Notes under the pieces: model-generated
Database searches by the model: none
What the model saw: the letters and a program-made list of their open reading frames with translations, nothing else
Told to the model about the DNA's origin: nothing
Shown: positions 51,588 through 59,748 of the stretch, in pieces
How the letters are laid out: each line of letters opens with the position of its first letter
Position numbering within the stretch: the first letter of the stretch is position 1
NCBI RefSeq assembly: GCF_000716785.1
Contig: NZ_JNYY01000008.1
Location: 186,001 to 250,000, forward strand
DNA from: Amycolatopsis vancoresmycina
Lineage (GTDB): Bacteria; Actinomycetota; Actinomycetes; Mycobacteriales; Pseudonocardiaceae
Length of the DNA stretch: 64,000 nucleotides
Direction of reading: 5' to 3'
Translations under genes and position numbers: made by a program

Positions 51588-52145
51588 TCACAAAGCCGAG
51601 GCCAGCAGCATGTAGCCCATCCCGGCGCCCATCACCACCCGGCACACCGCCCGCGAAGCGAAGCCGGAGACCGAGCCGGAAGCCGGACCGGCGAGCACCG
51701 AGCCGCGTATCGCCACCACCCCCGACCAGGCCGCGTCGGCCACGAAGTACCCCGCCGCTACCACCGCGATCAGCGGCAACGCCAGCCGGGCGTCCATCGC
51801 CGGCATCGTCAGCCACGGTCCGTGATCAGCGCCGGTGTGGGGCATCGCCGTCACCATGTACAGCATCGCCGCCGCCGACAGTGCGTGGTGGGCGCACCTG
51901 CGGGTGCGCCACCAGGCCACCGCGAACCAGCCCGTCGTCAGCACCAGCACCGCCTGCCAGCCCGCCGCCGGGATCGGGCCGCCGACCGGGGAGAACATCG
52001 CCACCATTGCCACCACCAGCAGCAGCTCCGCCAGGTCGCCGTGGCGGACGCCGTGCCCCAGCCGGGTGTAGTCGAGGCGGACCAGGCGCAGCACGCACGG
52101 CAGCACCAGCGCCGCGAACACCGCCGTGAGCACCCAGTCGACCAT
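51588..52145 (-). CDS. DUF5134 membrane protein
   Basis: 185 residues with about five TM helices. MVDWVLTAVFAALVLPCVLRLVR is followed by GDLAELLLVVAMVAMFSP, a histidine-rich turn RRCAHHALSAAAMLYMVTAMPHTG, and two C-terminal helices. This fits DUF5134. ATG 52145 follows GGAGAG; the frame extends upstream without a ribosome site. The His-rich segment may bind copper, as in some CopD-like proteins, but that is speculation. It converges with the riboflavin kinase gene. Confidence 0.78.
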   Translation of the reverse strand: MVDWVLTAVFAALVLPCVLRLVRLDYTRLGHGVRHGDLAELLLVVAMVAMFSPVGGPIPAAGWQAVLVLTTGWFAVAWWRTRRCAHHALSAAAMLYMVTAMPHTGADHGPWLTMPAMDARLALPLIAVVAAGYFVADAAWSGVVAIRGSVLAGPASGSVSGFASRAVCRVVMGAGMGYMLLASAL

Positions 52146-52227
52146 CGGTCTCACTCTCCGTCGTGGATGGTGTCTCCCACCGTGACACCCACGACGGCCG
52201 CGCACCAGCCGTCAATGAGGTGACGGG

Positions 52228-53397
52228 TCAGTCACCCGTCAGGATGAGGCCGCTCGTCGGCACCCCGGTACCGGCCGTGACCAGCACCCGCGCCGCGCCG
52301 CTCACCTGGTTGACCGCCGTGCCGCGGATCTGGCGGACGCCCTCGGCGATGCCGTTCATGCCGTGGATGTACGCCTCCCCCAGCTGGCCGCCGTGCGGGT
52401 TGAGCGGCAGCACGCCGTCGAGCTCCAGTGCCCCGTCGGCGATGAAGTCCTTCGCCTCGCCCCGGCCGCAGAAGCCCAGCTCCTCCAGCTGCATCAGCAC
52501 GTACGGCGTGAAGTGGTCGTAGAGCACGGCAACGTCCACATCGGACGGTCCGAGGCCCGATTGTCCCCACAGCTGCCGCCCGACGACGCCCATCTCCGGC
52601 AGCGCGGCCAGGTCGTCGCGGTAGTAGCTGGTCATCACGTACTGGTCCGGCCCGCTCCCCTGCGCCGCCGCCGCGATCACCGCCGGCGGCCGCGCCAGAT
52701 CACGGGCCCGCGAAACGCTCGTGACGACCAGCGCGACCCCGCCGTCGCTCTCCTGGCAGCAGTCGAGCAGGTGCAGCGGCTCGGCCACCCAGCGTGACGC
52801 CTGGTGCTCCTCGAGGGTGATGGGCCGGCCGTGGAACCACGCGTCCGGGTTGGTCGCCGCGTGCTTGCGGTCGATCACCGCCACGCGCCCGAAGTCCTCG
52901 CTCGTCGCGCCGTAGTCGTGCAGGTACCGCTGCGCCACCATCGCCACGGTCGCCGCCGGCGTCGCGATGCCCATCGGGTAGTGGAACGCGTTGTCCACGC
53001 CCGAAGAGTTGACCTGCCCGGCCGCCGCGGACGACACCTGGCCGAACCGGTGCCCGGACCGCTCGTTGAACGCCCGGTACGCGACGACGACGTCCGCGAC
53101 GCCGGTCGCCACCGCCATCGCGGCCTGCTGCACGGTCGCCGCCGCGGCGCCGCCGCCGTAGTGGATGCGGCTGAAGAACTTCAGTTCGGGGATGCCCAGT
53201 TCACGCGCGACCGCGATCTCCGCGTTGCCGTCCATGGTGAACGACACCAGTCCGTCCACATCGGACGGTGACAGCCCCGCGTCGGCCAGTGCGTGCGAGA
53301 TGCATTCGGCCGCCAGCCGCAGTTCGCTGCGCCCGGAGTCCTTCGAGAACTCGGTCGCGCCGATCCCGGCGATGGCCGCCTTGCCCGAGAGCGTCAC
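52228..53397 (-). CDS. ltp2: Thiolase-like aldolase Ltp2 (propionyl side-chain)
   Basis: 389-residue thiolase-fold retro-aldolase. It acts on the 17-hydroxy side-chain CoA formed by ChsE1-E2 and ChsH1-H2, releasing propionyl-CoA and AD/ADD. Blocks visible: RIHYGGGAAAATVQQAAMAV, VAVLYDHFTPYVLMQLEELGFCGRGE and LPLNPHGGQLGEAYIHGMNG. The order ltp2-chsH1-chsH2-chsE2-chsE1 on one strand is the igr operon. It needs the DUF35 domain of ChsH2 for activity in characterised homologues. The start overlaps chsH1 by 4 bp. Confidence 0.92.
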   Translation of the reverse strand: MTLSGKAAIAGIGATEFSKDSGRSELRLAAECISHALADAGLSPSDVDGLVSFTMDGNAEIAVARELGIPELKFFSRIHYGGGAAAATVQQAAMAVATGVADVVVAYRAFNERSGHRFGQVSSAAAGQVNSSGVDNAFHYPMGIATPAATVAMVAQRYLHDYGATSEDFGRVAVIDRKHAATNPDAWFHGRPITLEEHQASRWVAEPLHLLDCCQESDGGVALVVTSVSRARDLARPPAVIAAAAQGSGPDQYVMTSYYRDDLAALPEMGVVGRQLWGQSGLGPSDVDVAVLYDHFTPYVLMQLEELGFCGRGEAKDFIADGALELDGVLPLNPHGGQLGEAYIHGMNGIAEGVRQIRGTAVNQVSGAARVLVTAGTGVPTSGLILTGD

Positions 53398-53783
53398 GGC
53401 AGCGTCACCTCCACGGTCCCGGCGACGTGCTCGCCAAGACTGTCCACACCGGACACCGCGACCACGACGTCACGCCCCGAAGCCGACACCACCCGGCCGG
53501 TGAACGTAAGCGTGTCGTAGGCGTAACAGGGTACGCCGAGCCGGATCTTGATCGACCGGATCAGCGCCTCCGGCCCGGCCCACTCGGACACGAACCGCTG
53601 GACCAGGCCGGTGTCGGTGAGGATGTTGAGGAAGATGTCCTTCGAGCCGCGGGCCACCGCCGAGTCGCGGTCGTGGTGCACGTCCTGGAAGTCGCGGGTG
53701 GCCAGCGCCGTGCTGACGACGAACGTCGGCGTCGCCTCGATCGTCAGCGGCGGCAGCTCGGTCCCTTCGGCGACGGCGGTCAT
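53394..53783 (-). CDS. chsH1: ChsH1, MaoC-like steroid enoyl-CoA hydratase subunit
   Basis: 129 residues, the same as M. tuberculosis Rv3541c. A single hot-dog domain with the hydratase motif RDFQDVHHDRDSAVARGSKDIFLN; Asp31 and His36 have the D-x4-H spacing of the active site. It forms a heterotetramer with ChsH2 to hydrate the 17,20-enoyl-CoA. It overlaps ltp2 and chsH2 by 4 bp each. Confidence 0.92.
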   Translation of the reverse strand: MTAVAEGTELPPLTIEATPTFVVSTALATRDFQDVHHDRDSAVARGSKDIFLNILTDTGLVQRFVSEWAGPEALIRSIKIRLGVPCYAYDTLTFTGRVVSASGRDVVVAVSGVDSLGEHVAGTVEVTLP

Positions 53784-54688
53784 CGGGCCACCTTCCACGC
53801 GGGCAGGGTCAGGTCGTCGTCGACGCGGACGAACGCCGCCACCACCGGTAGTCCGATGTGGACTTCGTCCGGGGCCGCGTCCAGGAGCTCGGCCATCACG
53901 CGGGCCCCTTCTTCCAGTTCCACCAGCGCCACCACGAACGGCAGGTCCTTGCCCGGCACCGGCGGGTGGTGGTGCACGACGTAGGAGTACACTGTCCCGC
54001 GGCCACTGGCGACGACGTAGTCGGGTTTGGTGTCCAGCGAGCCGTCGGGCGGCATCGGCCCCGGCGGGTGCCGCAGCGTTTCGCCCCAGCGCTGGATCCG
54101 CAGTTCCCCCTCGCGGAGGCCGTCCCAGAAGAACTCCGTGTCCCGGCTGATCACCGGCCGCAGCACCGGCGCGGACGGCGGCTTCGGCGCGGGCGGCCGG
54201 AACTTGAGCACCCGGAACATCATTTCGGCGACGGCCTCGTCGCCGACGTACCAGGTCGTCCGCGTCGTCACGAACCAGCCCTCGCCCAGCGCGGTCTGCT
54301 TCGGACCGACGACGTTCTCCAGCCGGGTGCTCGCGGAGACGTTTTCGCCCGGCCGGAGATAGCGGTGGTAGGTCTGCTCCGAGTTCGTGGCCACTACGGA
54401 GGTGAAGCCGGCCTCGTCGAGCACCGCCATCATCGCGCCGAGCGGGTCGTCGCCGGCCCGCGCGCCGTGCAGGCCCTTCATCGTCCACACCTGGGCCATC
54501 GCCGGTGGCGCGACCAGTCCCTTGTGGACACTCGCGGCGGCGAACTCCGGGTCGGTGTAGACCGGGTTGCGGTCCCCGATCGCCTCGACCCAGTTATTCA
54601 CCATGGCCTGGTTGACGGGATCCCGCGCGAGGCTCGGCGAGGAGTCCCCCTTCGCGGCGATTTCGTCGGCGGATTCCCGGACGTTCAT
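53780..54688 (-). CDS. chsH2: ChsH2, hydratase partner with DUF35 domain
   Basis: 302 residues. The N-terminal hot-dog (about 20-165, with AIGDRNPVYTDPEF and SVHKGLVAPPAMAQVWT) pairs with ChsH1. The C-terminal DUF35/OB domain (about 175-302, LRIQRWGETLRHPPGPMPPDGS through VIHIGLPVVAAFVRVDD-like strands) recruits Ltp2. The DUF35 zinc-ribbon position has no cysteine at all, so no zinc is bound here. ATG 54688 overlaps chsE2. Confidence 0.92.
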   Translation of the reverse strand: MNVRESADEIAAKGDSSPSLARDPVNQAMVNNWVEAIGDRNPVYTDPEFAAASVHKGLVAPPAMAQVWTMKGLHGARAGDDPLGAMMAVLDEAGFTSVVATNSEQTYHRYLRPGENVSASTRLENVVGPKQTALGEGWFVTTRTTWYVGDEAVAEMMFRVLKFRPPAPKPPSAPVLRPVISRDTEFFWDGLREGELRIQRWGETLRHPPGPMPPDGSLDTKPDYVVASGRGTVYSYVVHHHPPVPGKDLPFVVALVELEEGARVMAELLDAAPDEVHIGLPVVAAFVRVDDDLTLPAWKVAR

Positions 54689-55839
54689 CGTGGCACCCTC
54701 GGCAGGCCAAGGCCGATCGACGCGATCAGCTCCCGTTGGATTTCGCTGACGCCACCGCCGAACGTCAGCACGATGTTGCGTTTCGCGGTGAGGTCGAGCC
54801 AGTCCGCCAGCTCGGCGGTGTCCGGATCGGACAGATCGCCGTGGCGCCCGACGACTTCTTCGAGGTCCCGGCCGATCCGCTGGATGGCCTCGGAGCTGAA
54901 CACCTTGGTCGCCGACGCGTCGGCGACGCCCACCGGCGCGCTCGCCGAGGACACCGCGACCTGCCAGTTCAGCAGCTCGTTCACCCGCGTGACGGCGAGC
55001 GCGTCGGCCAGCACGGCCCGGACGTCGGCGAGGTCCAGCAGGCCGTGCGCGGCCGCCCAGGCGTGCACGCGGTCGTACAGGCCGCCGATGCGCCCGGCCG
55101 GGCCGAGCATCACGCGCTCGTGGTTGAGCTGGGTCGTGATCAGCCGCCAGCCGGCGTTCTCCTTGCCCACCAGCCGGTTCGCCGGCACGCGAACGTCCGA
55201 ATAGTACGTCGCGTTCACGTGGTGCGCGCCGTCGCAGGTGATGATCGGCGTCCACGAGTAGCCGGGGTCGCTCGTGTCGACGACCAGGATCGAGATGCCG
55301 CGGTGCTTCGGCGCGGCCGGATCGGTCCGCACCGCGAGCCAGATGTAGTCGGCGTCGTGCCCGCCGGTGGTGAAGATCTTCTGGCCGTTGACGACGTACT
55401 CGTCGCCGTCGCGCACCGCCGTCGTCCGCAGCGACGCCAGGTCGGTCCCGGCTTCCGGCTCGGTGTACCCGATCGCGAAGTGGATCTCCCCGGCCAGGAT
55501 CTTCGGCAGGAAGAACGCTTTCTGTTCGTCCGTGCCGAACTCCTGCAGCGTCGGCCCAACCGTCTGCAGCGTCACCGACGGCAGCTGGACGTCGGCGCGC
55601 GCGGCCTCGTCGACGAACAGGTGCTGTTCGATCCCGCCGAAGCCCTGGCCGCCGTACTCGACCGGCCAGCCGACGCCGAGCCGGCCGTCGCGGCCCATCC
55701 GGCGGACGATCTCCCGGAACACCGGCCCGTGCCGCTCGCGCCGCATGGCCCGGCGTTCCCCGGGACTGATCAGCCCGGCGAAGTACGCGCGCAGCTCGGC
55801 GCGCAGTTCCCGTTGCGCCGCGGTCAGTTCGACGTGCAT
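54685..55839 (-). CDS. chsE2: ChsE2, steroid acyl-CoA dehydrogenase subunit (FadE29-like)
   Basis: 384 residues, near the 387 of FadE29. ACAD blocks are FAIGYTEPEAGTDLASLRT, VNGQKIFTTGGHDADYIWLAV and TLTFGGGVSEIQRELIASIGLGLPR-like C-terminus (FGGGVSEIQRELIA). It forms an alpha2beta2 enzyme with ChsE1 that desaturates the 3-carbon side-chain CoA. Start ATG 55839 overlaps the chsE1 end by 16 bp. The FAD-contact residues and the C-terminal helix are intact. Confidence 0.92.
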   Translation of the reverse strand: MHVELTAAQRELRAELRAYFAGLISPGERRAMRRERHGPVFREIVRRMGRDGRLGVGWPVEYGGQGFGGIEQHLFVDEAARADVQLPSVTLQTVGPTLQEFGTDEQKAFFLPKILAGEIHFAIGYTEPEAGTDLASLRTTAVRDGDEYVVNGQKIFTTGGHDADYIWLAVRTDPAAPKHRGISILVVDTSDPGYSWTPIITCDGAHHVNATYYSDVRVPANRLVGKENAGWRLITTQLNHERVMLGPAGRIGGLYDRVHAWAAAHGLLDLADVRAVLADALAVTRVNELLNWQVAVSSASAPVGVADASATKVFSSEAIQRIGRDLEEVVGRHGDLSDPDTAELADWLDLTAKRNIVLTFGGGVSEIQRELIASIGLGLPRVPR

Positions 55840-56894
55840 CCGCGCACCCCCGCCACTCGTTCGCCGAGCCTGCCGAGCCGGTGCGCGGCGCCGCCGAGCG
55901 CCCGGCCGAGATCCTTGACCGCCGACGAATACCGGTGCAGCGGGTAGGTTTCGTCGACGCCGACCCCGCCGTGCAGGTGGTGGCAGGTCGCTACGGCCTG
56001 GGGAGCCTGCGAGGCGAACCAGTAGGCGGCGACGTCCAGTTCGGCGTCCGCGTCGAGGCCGGAGGCCAGCCGCCACACCGCGGACGTCACGGCGAGGTGC
56101 ACGGTCCGCGCGGCCACGTAGACGTCGGCGATCTGCCCGGCCACCGCCTGGAACGTCGCGAGAGGACGGCCGAACTGGGTGCGCTCGCCGACGTGCTTGA
56201 CGGTCAGCGCGAGCGCGCCGGCGAGCAGGCCGTCGCCGTGGGCGAGCGCCCCGGCCAGCGCGAACCGGTGCAGGACGGCGACGGCGTCCCCGTCGGCCAG
56301 CAGGTCGGCCTCTTCGACGGCGACGGCGTCGAGGCGCACGGTGCATTCGGGGGTGCCGGCCGAGTTGCGCGCCGGGACGAGCGTGACGCCGTCGGCGTGC
56401 GGATCGACCAGGTAGACGGCGGTGCCGTGCGGGGTGGACACCGGCGTGAGGATCCGGCGGGCCTCCGCGGCGTACGGGACCGCGGTCTTGACGCCGTCGA
56501 GGACCCAGCGGCCGCCGGCCGCGCGCGCGGTGGTCGCGGGCTCGGCGACCAGCGGGGCGGACGGTTCGTGCAGGGCCGCGGTCAGCAGGGCTTCCCCGGC
56601 CGCGACCGGCGGCAGGAGGGCCGCGCGCTGCGCGGGCGTGCCGAGTGTCTCGATGGGCAGGACGCCCAGCGCCAGTGCGGCGTGGGCGGGGACCGGCGCG
56701 GCAGCGCGGCCGACCTCGGTCAGCACCTGCGCGACCTCGGCGATCCCCAGGCCGTCGCCTTCCAGCTCCGGGGGCAGCGCCAGGGCGAGCAGGCCCGCCG
56801 AGGCGAGCGCACGCCACGGATCGTCGGGCACTCCGAGCACTTTCGCGGCGAGGGCGGCGATCTCGGTCTGCGTATCGTCAAGGGCGAAGTCCAC
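55824..56894 (-). CDS. chsE1: ChsE1, steroid acyl-CoA dehydrogenase subunit (FadE28-like)
   Basis: 356 residues of a divergent ACAD that has lost most catalytic motifs: the T-E-P/S-E-x-G region reads ALHEPSAPLV. The C-terminal HLHGGVGVDETYPLHRYSSAVKDLGRALGG is intact. This degeneration is expected for the ChsE1-type partner of ChsE2. It starts at GTG 56894 with GGAGGAC upstream. First gene of the igr-type operon, divergent from an alpha/beta hydrolase across a KstR-type operator. Confidence 0.9.
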   Translation of the reverse strand: MDFALDDTQTEIAALAAKVLGVPDDPWRALASAGLLALALPPELEGDGLGIAEVAQVLTEVGRAAAPVPAHAALALGVLPIETLGTPAQRAALLPPVAAGEALLTAALHEPSAPLVAEPATTARAAGGRWVLDGVKTAVPYAAEARRILTPVSTPHGTAVYLVDPHADGVTLVPARNSAGTPECTVRLDAVAVEEADLLADGDAVAVLHRFALAGALAHGDGLLAGALALTVKHVGERTQFGRPLATFQAVAGQIADVYVAARTVHLAVTSAVWRLASGLDADAELDVAAYWFASQAPQAVATCHHLHGGVGVDETYPLHRYSSAVKDLGRALGGAAHRLGRLGERVAGVRGCTSN

Positions 56895-56921
56895 GCCTGT
56901 CCTCCGGATCGGGCGCAATAT

Positions 56922-56935
56922 TGAAACCTGTTCTA
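56922..56935. promoter_or_regulatory. KstR-type operator of the igr operon
   Basis: TGAAACCTGTTCTA fits T-N2-AAC-N2-GTT-N2-A exactly, 28 bp upstream of chsE1 and 47 bp from the divergent hydrolase. Confidence 0.85.
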
Positions 56936-56981
56936 GTCTTAACCGGAAAGGGCGGACACGGCAACCCCCGGGGGTGGCGCA

Positions 56982-57818
56982 ATGGCGCGGAGGCGGCTGA
57001 TCACCGTGCCGCCGACCGCCGGCGTGCCCGACCCGGTTCCCCTCGACCTGCCCGGCCGCGGCCGGACCGTGGTCACCGACGTCGGGCCGCGGGACGCGCC
57101 CGCGCTCGTACTGCTGCACTCCGTCGCCTGCACGGGCCTGCTGACTTGGTATCCGGCGCTGGCGAAGCTGGCGCGGGACCACCGTGTCGTCGTGTTCGAC
57201 CAGCGGTGGCACGGCCAGGGCATCCGGTCGCCGCAGTTCCGGCTCGCCGACTGCGCCGAGGACGTCGTGGCGGTCGCGGACGCGCTCGGCCTGGCGCGGT
57301 TCGCGCTCGCCGGGTACTCGATGGGCGGGCTGGTCGCCCAGCTCGTGGCGCGCGCCGAACCAGAACGTGTTACCGGTCTGGTGCTCTGTTCGACCGCGAG
57401 CAGCTTCCGTCGCGGGCTGCGCCAGCGCACCGCCCTCGACGTGTTCGGCCGGGTGCTGCCGCGGCTGCGTGCGCGCGTCCGGCTCCCGGTGGCACCGGCG
57501 CGGCGCGTCGAGGACTACCGGTGGGGCCTGCGGGAGTTCCGGTCGACCACGCCGTGGGAGATCGCGGTCGCCGTCGACGAGATCGGCCGGTTCGACTCGA
57601 CGCCGTGGCTGCGCACGCTGCGCCTGCCGGCGGCGGTCGTCGTGACCGCCCGGGACCGGTTCATCGCCCCGGACCACCAGCGGTCCCTCGCCCGGTGCAT
57701 CCCGGGCGCGGCGGCCTACGAGGTCGCGGCCGGGCACGCCGCCTGCGTCCTGGCCGCCGACCGGTGGGTGCCCGCCCTGCTCGCCGCCGTCCACTCGCTC
57801 CGAGGAAGGAACTCTTGA
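56982..57818 (+). CDS. Alpha/beta hydrolase divergent from the igr operon
   Basis: 278 residues. Oxyanion LLHSVACTGLLTWY, nucleophile elbow AGYSMGGLVAQL (Ser), acid in TARDRFIAPDHQ and His in AAGHAACVLAA form a complete triad. Its function is unknown; the shared operator region with chsE1 suggests a role in sterol or CoA-ester hydrolysis. It overlaps the Ddn-like gene by one base (TGATG), so they are coupled. Confidence 0.8.
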   Translation: MARRRLITVPPTAGVPDPVPLDLPGRGRTVVTDVGPRDAPALVLLHSVACTGLLTWYPALAKLARDHRVVVFDQRWHGQGIRSPQFRLADCAEDVVAVADALGLARFALAGYSMGGLVAQLVARAEPERVTGLVLCSTASSFRRGLRQRTALDVFGRVLPRLRARVRLPVAPARRVEDYRWGLREFRSTTPWEIAVAVDEIGRFDSTPWLRTLRLPAAVVVTARDRFIAPDHQRSLARCIPGAAAYEVAAGHAACVLAADRWVPALLAAVHSLRGRNS

Positions 57819-58315
57819 TGGGACGCTTCAGCCTGCCCGACCAGAAGCCCGACGGCCTGGACTCGCCGGTGACGGCGAAGGCCATGAAATACCTGGCGAA
57901 GGCGCAGGTGGCGGTCTTCCGGCTGACCGGCGGCCGCGTCGGGAGCATGTGGCGGGTGGGAGCCGGGTTCCGCAAGCCGGTGCCGACGCTGCTGCTGGAG
58001 CACCGCGGCCGCAAGTCGGGACGGCTGTTCACCACGCCGCTGCTGTACCTGCGCGACGGCGAGGACGTCGTCATCGTCGGCTCGCAGGGCGGCCTGCCGA
58101 AACACCCGCAGTGGTACCGCAACCTGCTGGCGCACCCCGAAACCCGCATCCACCTCAAGGGCCGCCGCGGGGTTCCGGTCCGGGCGCGGGTCGCGGAGGG
58201 CGCCGAGCGCGACACCCTCTGGCCGCGGCTGGTCGAGCTCTACGCGGACTTCGCGAAATACCAGGCGTGGACCGCGCGGGAGATCCCGGTCGTGGTGCTC
58301 AGCCCGCGGCCTTGA
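57818..58315 (+). CDS. F420-dependent nitroreductase/Ddn-family protein
   Basis: 165 residues, split-barrel flavin-fold. LLLEHRGRKSGRLFTTPLLYLRDGEDVVIVGSQGGLPKHPQWYRNLLAHPETRI is the deazaflavin (F420)-dependent nitroreductase signature (DUF385). In M. tuberculosis ddn (Rv3547) is next to fadA5, so its presence at another sterol block supports a link. Length is close to Ddn (151). Its end overlaps the convergent triacylglycerol synthase by 17 bp. Confidence 0.88.
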   Translation: MGRFSLPDQKPDGLDSPVTAKAMKYLAKAQVAVFRLTGGRVGSMWRVGAGFRKPVPTLLLEHRGRKSGRLFTTPLLYLRDGEDVVIVGSQGGLPKHPQWYRNLLAHPETRIHLKGRRGVPVRARVAEGAERDTLWPRLVELYADFAKYQAWTAREIPVVVLSPRP

Positions 58316-59684
58316 GCAGCTCGGCGAGCCCGTCCGGCAGCGCGTCGGCGAGCGGCCACAGGTCCTTGACCAGCTCGCGCGCGCCGAGCAGGCCGACGTG
58401 CACCTTGCCCGCGTTGGACAGCACGGTGACGTTCAGCCCGGCGCCGTGGAAGACCGGGCCGAGCGGGTAGAAGCCGGTGATCCGCGCGCCGAGGAAGTAC
58501 AGCGGCATCGGCGGGCCGGGCACGTTCGAGACGACCAGGTTGTGCACCACCGGGTGCTTTTCGGCCAGCCGCAGCGCCGAATACGCGCGCACGGCGAGGC
58601 CGAACATCGTCGCGGCGGAGAACTGCGCCCAGTCCTGCAGCATGTCGGCGTCGATGTCGTGGTGGTGGTCCTTGGATCGCCGGTTGGCCTCGGCGAGGAA
58701 GAACACCCGGGCGGCCGGATCGGCCAGGTGCGTCGGCAGGGAGGCGAAGAACGCCGAGACCTTGTTGCTGCCGTGCTCCCGTTCGGTGCGGTCGTGCACC
58801 GACACCGGGACGGTCGCCACCAGCGGATCCGCCGGCAGCTCGCCGCGGGCGTCGAGGAACTCCCGCAGCGCACCGGCGACGAGCGCGAGCACGACGTCGT
58901 TGACCGTGACCCCGAAGGCGTTCTTGACCTCCTTGATCTCGGCGAGGTCGAGCTGGGCGAACGCGACGCTGCGGTGCCCGGTGATCGTGCCGTTCAGCGA
59001 CGTCCGCGGCGCGGTGAACGGGACCGGCATGCCCTGGCCGCGCAGCGCCCGGCCGAGCCACCGCGGCACCAGGCCCAGCAGGTCCGGCAGCAGCCGCGCG
59101 ACCTCGGCGGGCCGTCTCGCGACGTTCTCGACGCCGGAGCGCAGCAGGTCCAGCGGCGACGGCGTCCCGGCGTTGCCGCGCTCCCCGACCTCCGGCATCG
59201 GCGCGTCCGGCGCCAGGCCGGCCAGGTAGGTGATCAGGCTGGCGCCGCTGACGCCGTCGACACTCGCGTGGTGCATCTTGAGCAGCACGGCGAACTGGCC
59301 GTCAGCCAGTCCCTCGATGACGTACAGCTGCCACAGCGGGTGCGCGCGGTCGAGCTGCTGCCCGGCGATGTGCGCGCAGAGGTCGGCCAGTTCGGCGCGG
59401 TCGCCCGGGGCGGGCACGCCGATCCGGTGCACGTGGTGGTCGAGGTCGAAGTCCTCGTCCTCGATCCACACCGGATGGCTGAGGTTCCAGAGCGGATTGT
59501 GCAGTTTGCGGCGGAACGCCGGGATTTCCCGGACACGCGCGTCGAGTTTTTCGTGCAGCTTCGCGAACGAGTAGCCGCCGGGGACGGTCGAGCCGTCGAG
59601 GACGAGCAGCCCGCAGACGTGCAGGACCTGGGACGACGTCTCGAGGTAGAGGAAGCTCGCGTCGAGGCCGCTCAATCTCTGCAT
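58299..59684 (-). CDS. Wax ester synthase/diacylglycerol acyltransferase (Tgs family)
   Basis: 461 residues. The catalytic HH-x3-DG motif is present as KMHHASVDGVSG. The start MQRLSGLDASFLYLET and the region LVVSNVPGPPMPLYFLGARI are typical of actinobacterial WS/DGAT. It makes triacylglycerol from diacylglycerol and acyl-CoA. Divergent from a HSL-family lipase 65 bp away, the same synthase/lipase pairing as Rv0221/lipC. ATG 59684 is the natural start. Confidence 0.9.
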   Translation of the reverse strand: MQRLSGLDASFLYLETSSQVLHVCGLLVLDGSTVPGGYSFAKLHEKLDARVREIPAFRRKLHNPLWNLSHPVWIEDEDFDLDHHVHRIGVPAPGDRAELADLCAHIAGQQLDRAHPLWQLYVIEGLADGQFAVLLKMHHASVDGVSGASLITYLAGLAPDAPMPEVGERGNAGTPSPLDLLRSGVENVARRPAEVARLLPDLLGLVPRWLGRALRGQGMPVPFTAPRTSLNGTITGHRSVAFAQLDLAEIKEVKNAFGVTVNDVVLALVAGALREFLDARGELPADPLVATVPVSVHDRTEREHGSNKVSAFFASLPTHLADPAARVFFLAEANRRSKDHHHDIDADMLQDWAQFSAATMFGLAVRAYSALRLAEKHPVVHNLVVSNVPGPPMPLYFLGARITGFYPLGPVFHGAGLNVTVLSNAGKVHVGLLGARELVKDLWPLADALPDGLAELLKAAG

Positions 59685-59748
59685 GGCGCCAGGGTAAGCC
59701 ACATGCGGTGAGCGGCGCGTCACCCTACTCGCCGGTATCATCACGCTG

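Noticed and set aside
57361..57374. CAGAACGTGTTACC as another KstR operator
   Set aside because: It has the AAC-N2-GTT core but lies 380 bp inside the alpha/beta hydrolase coding region and lacks the outer T and A; likely chance.
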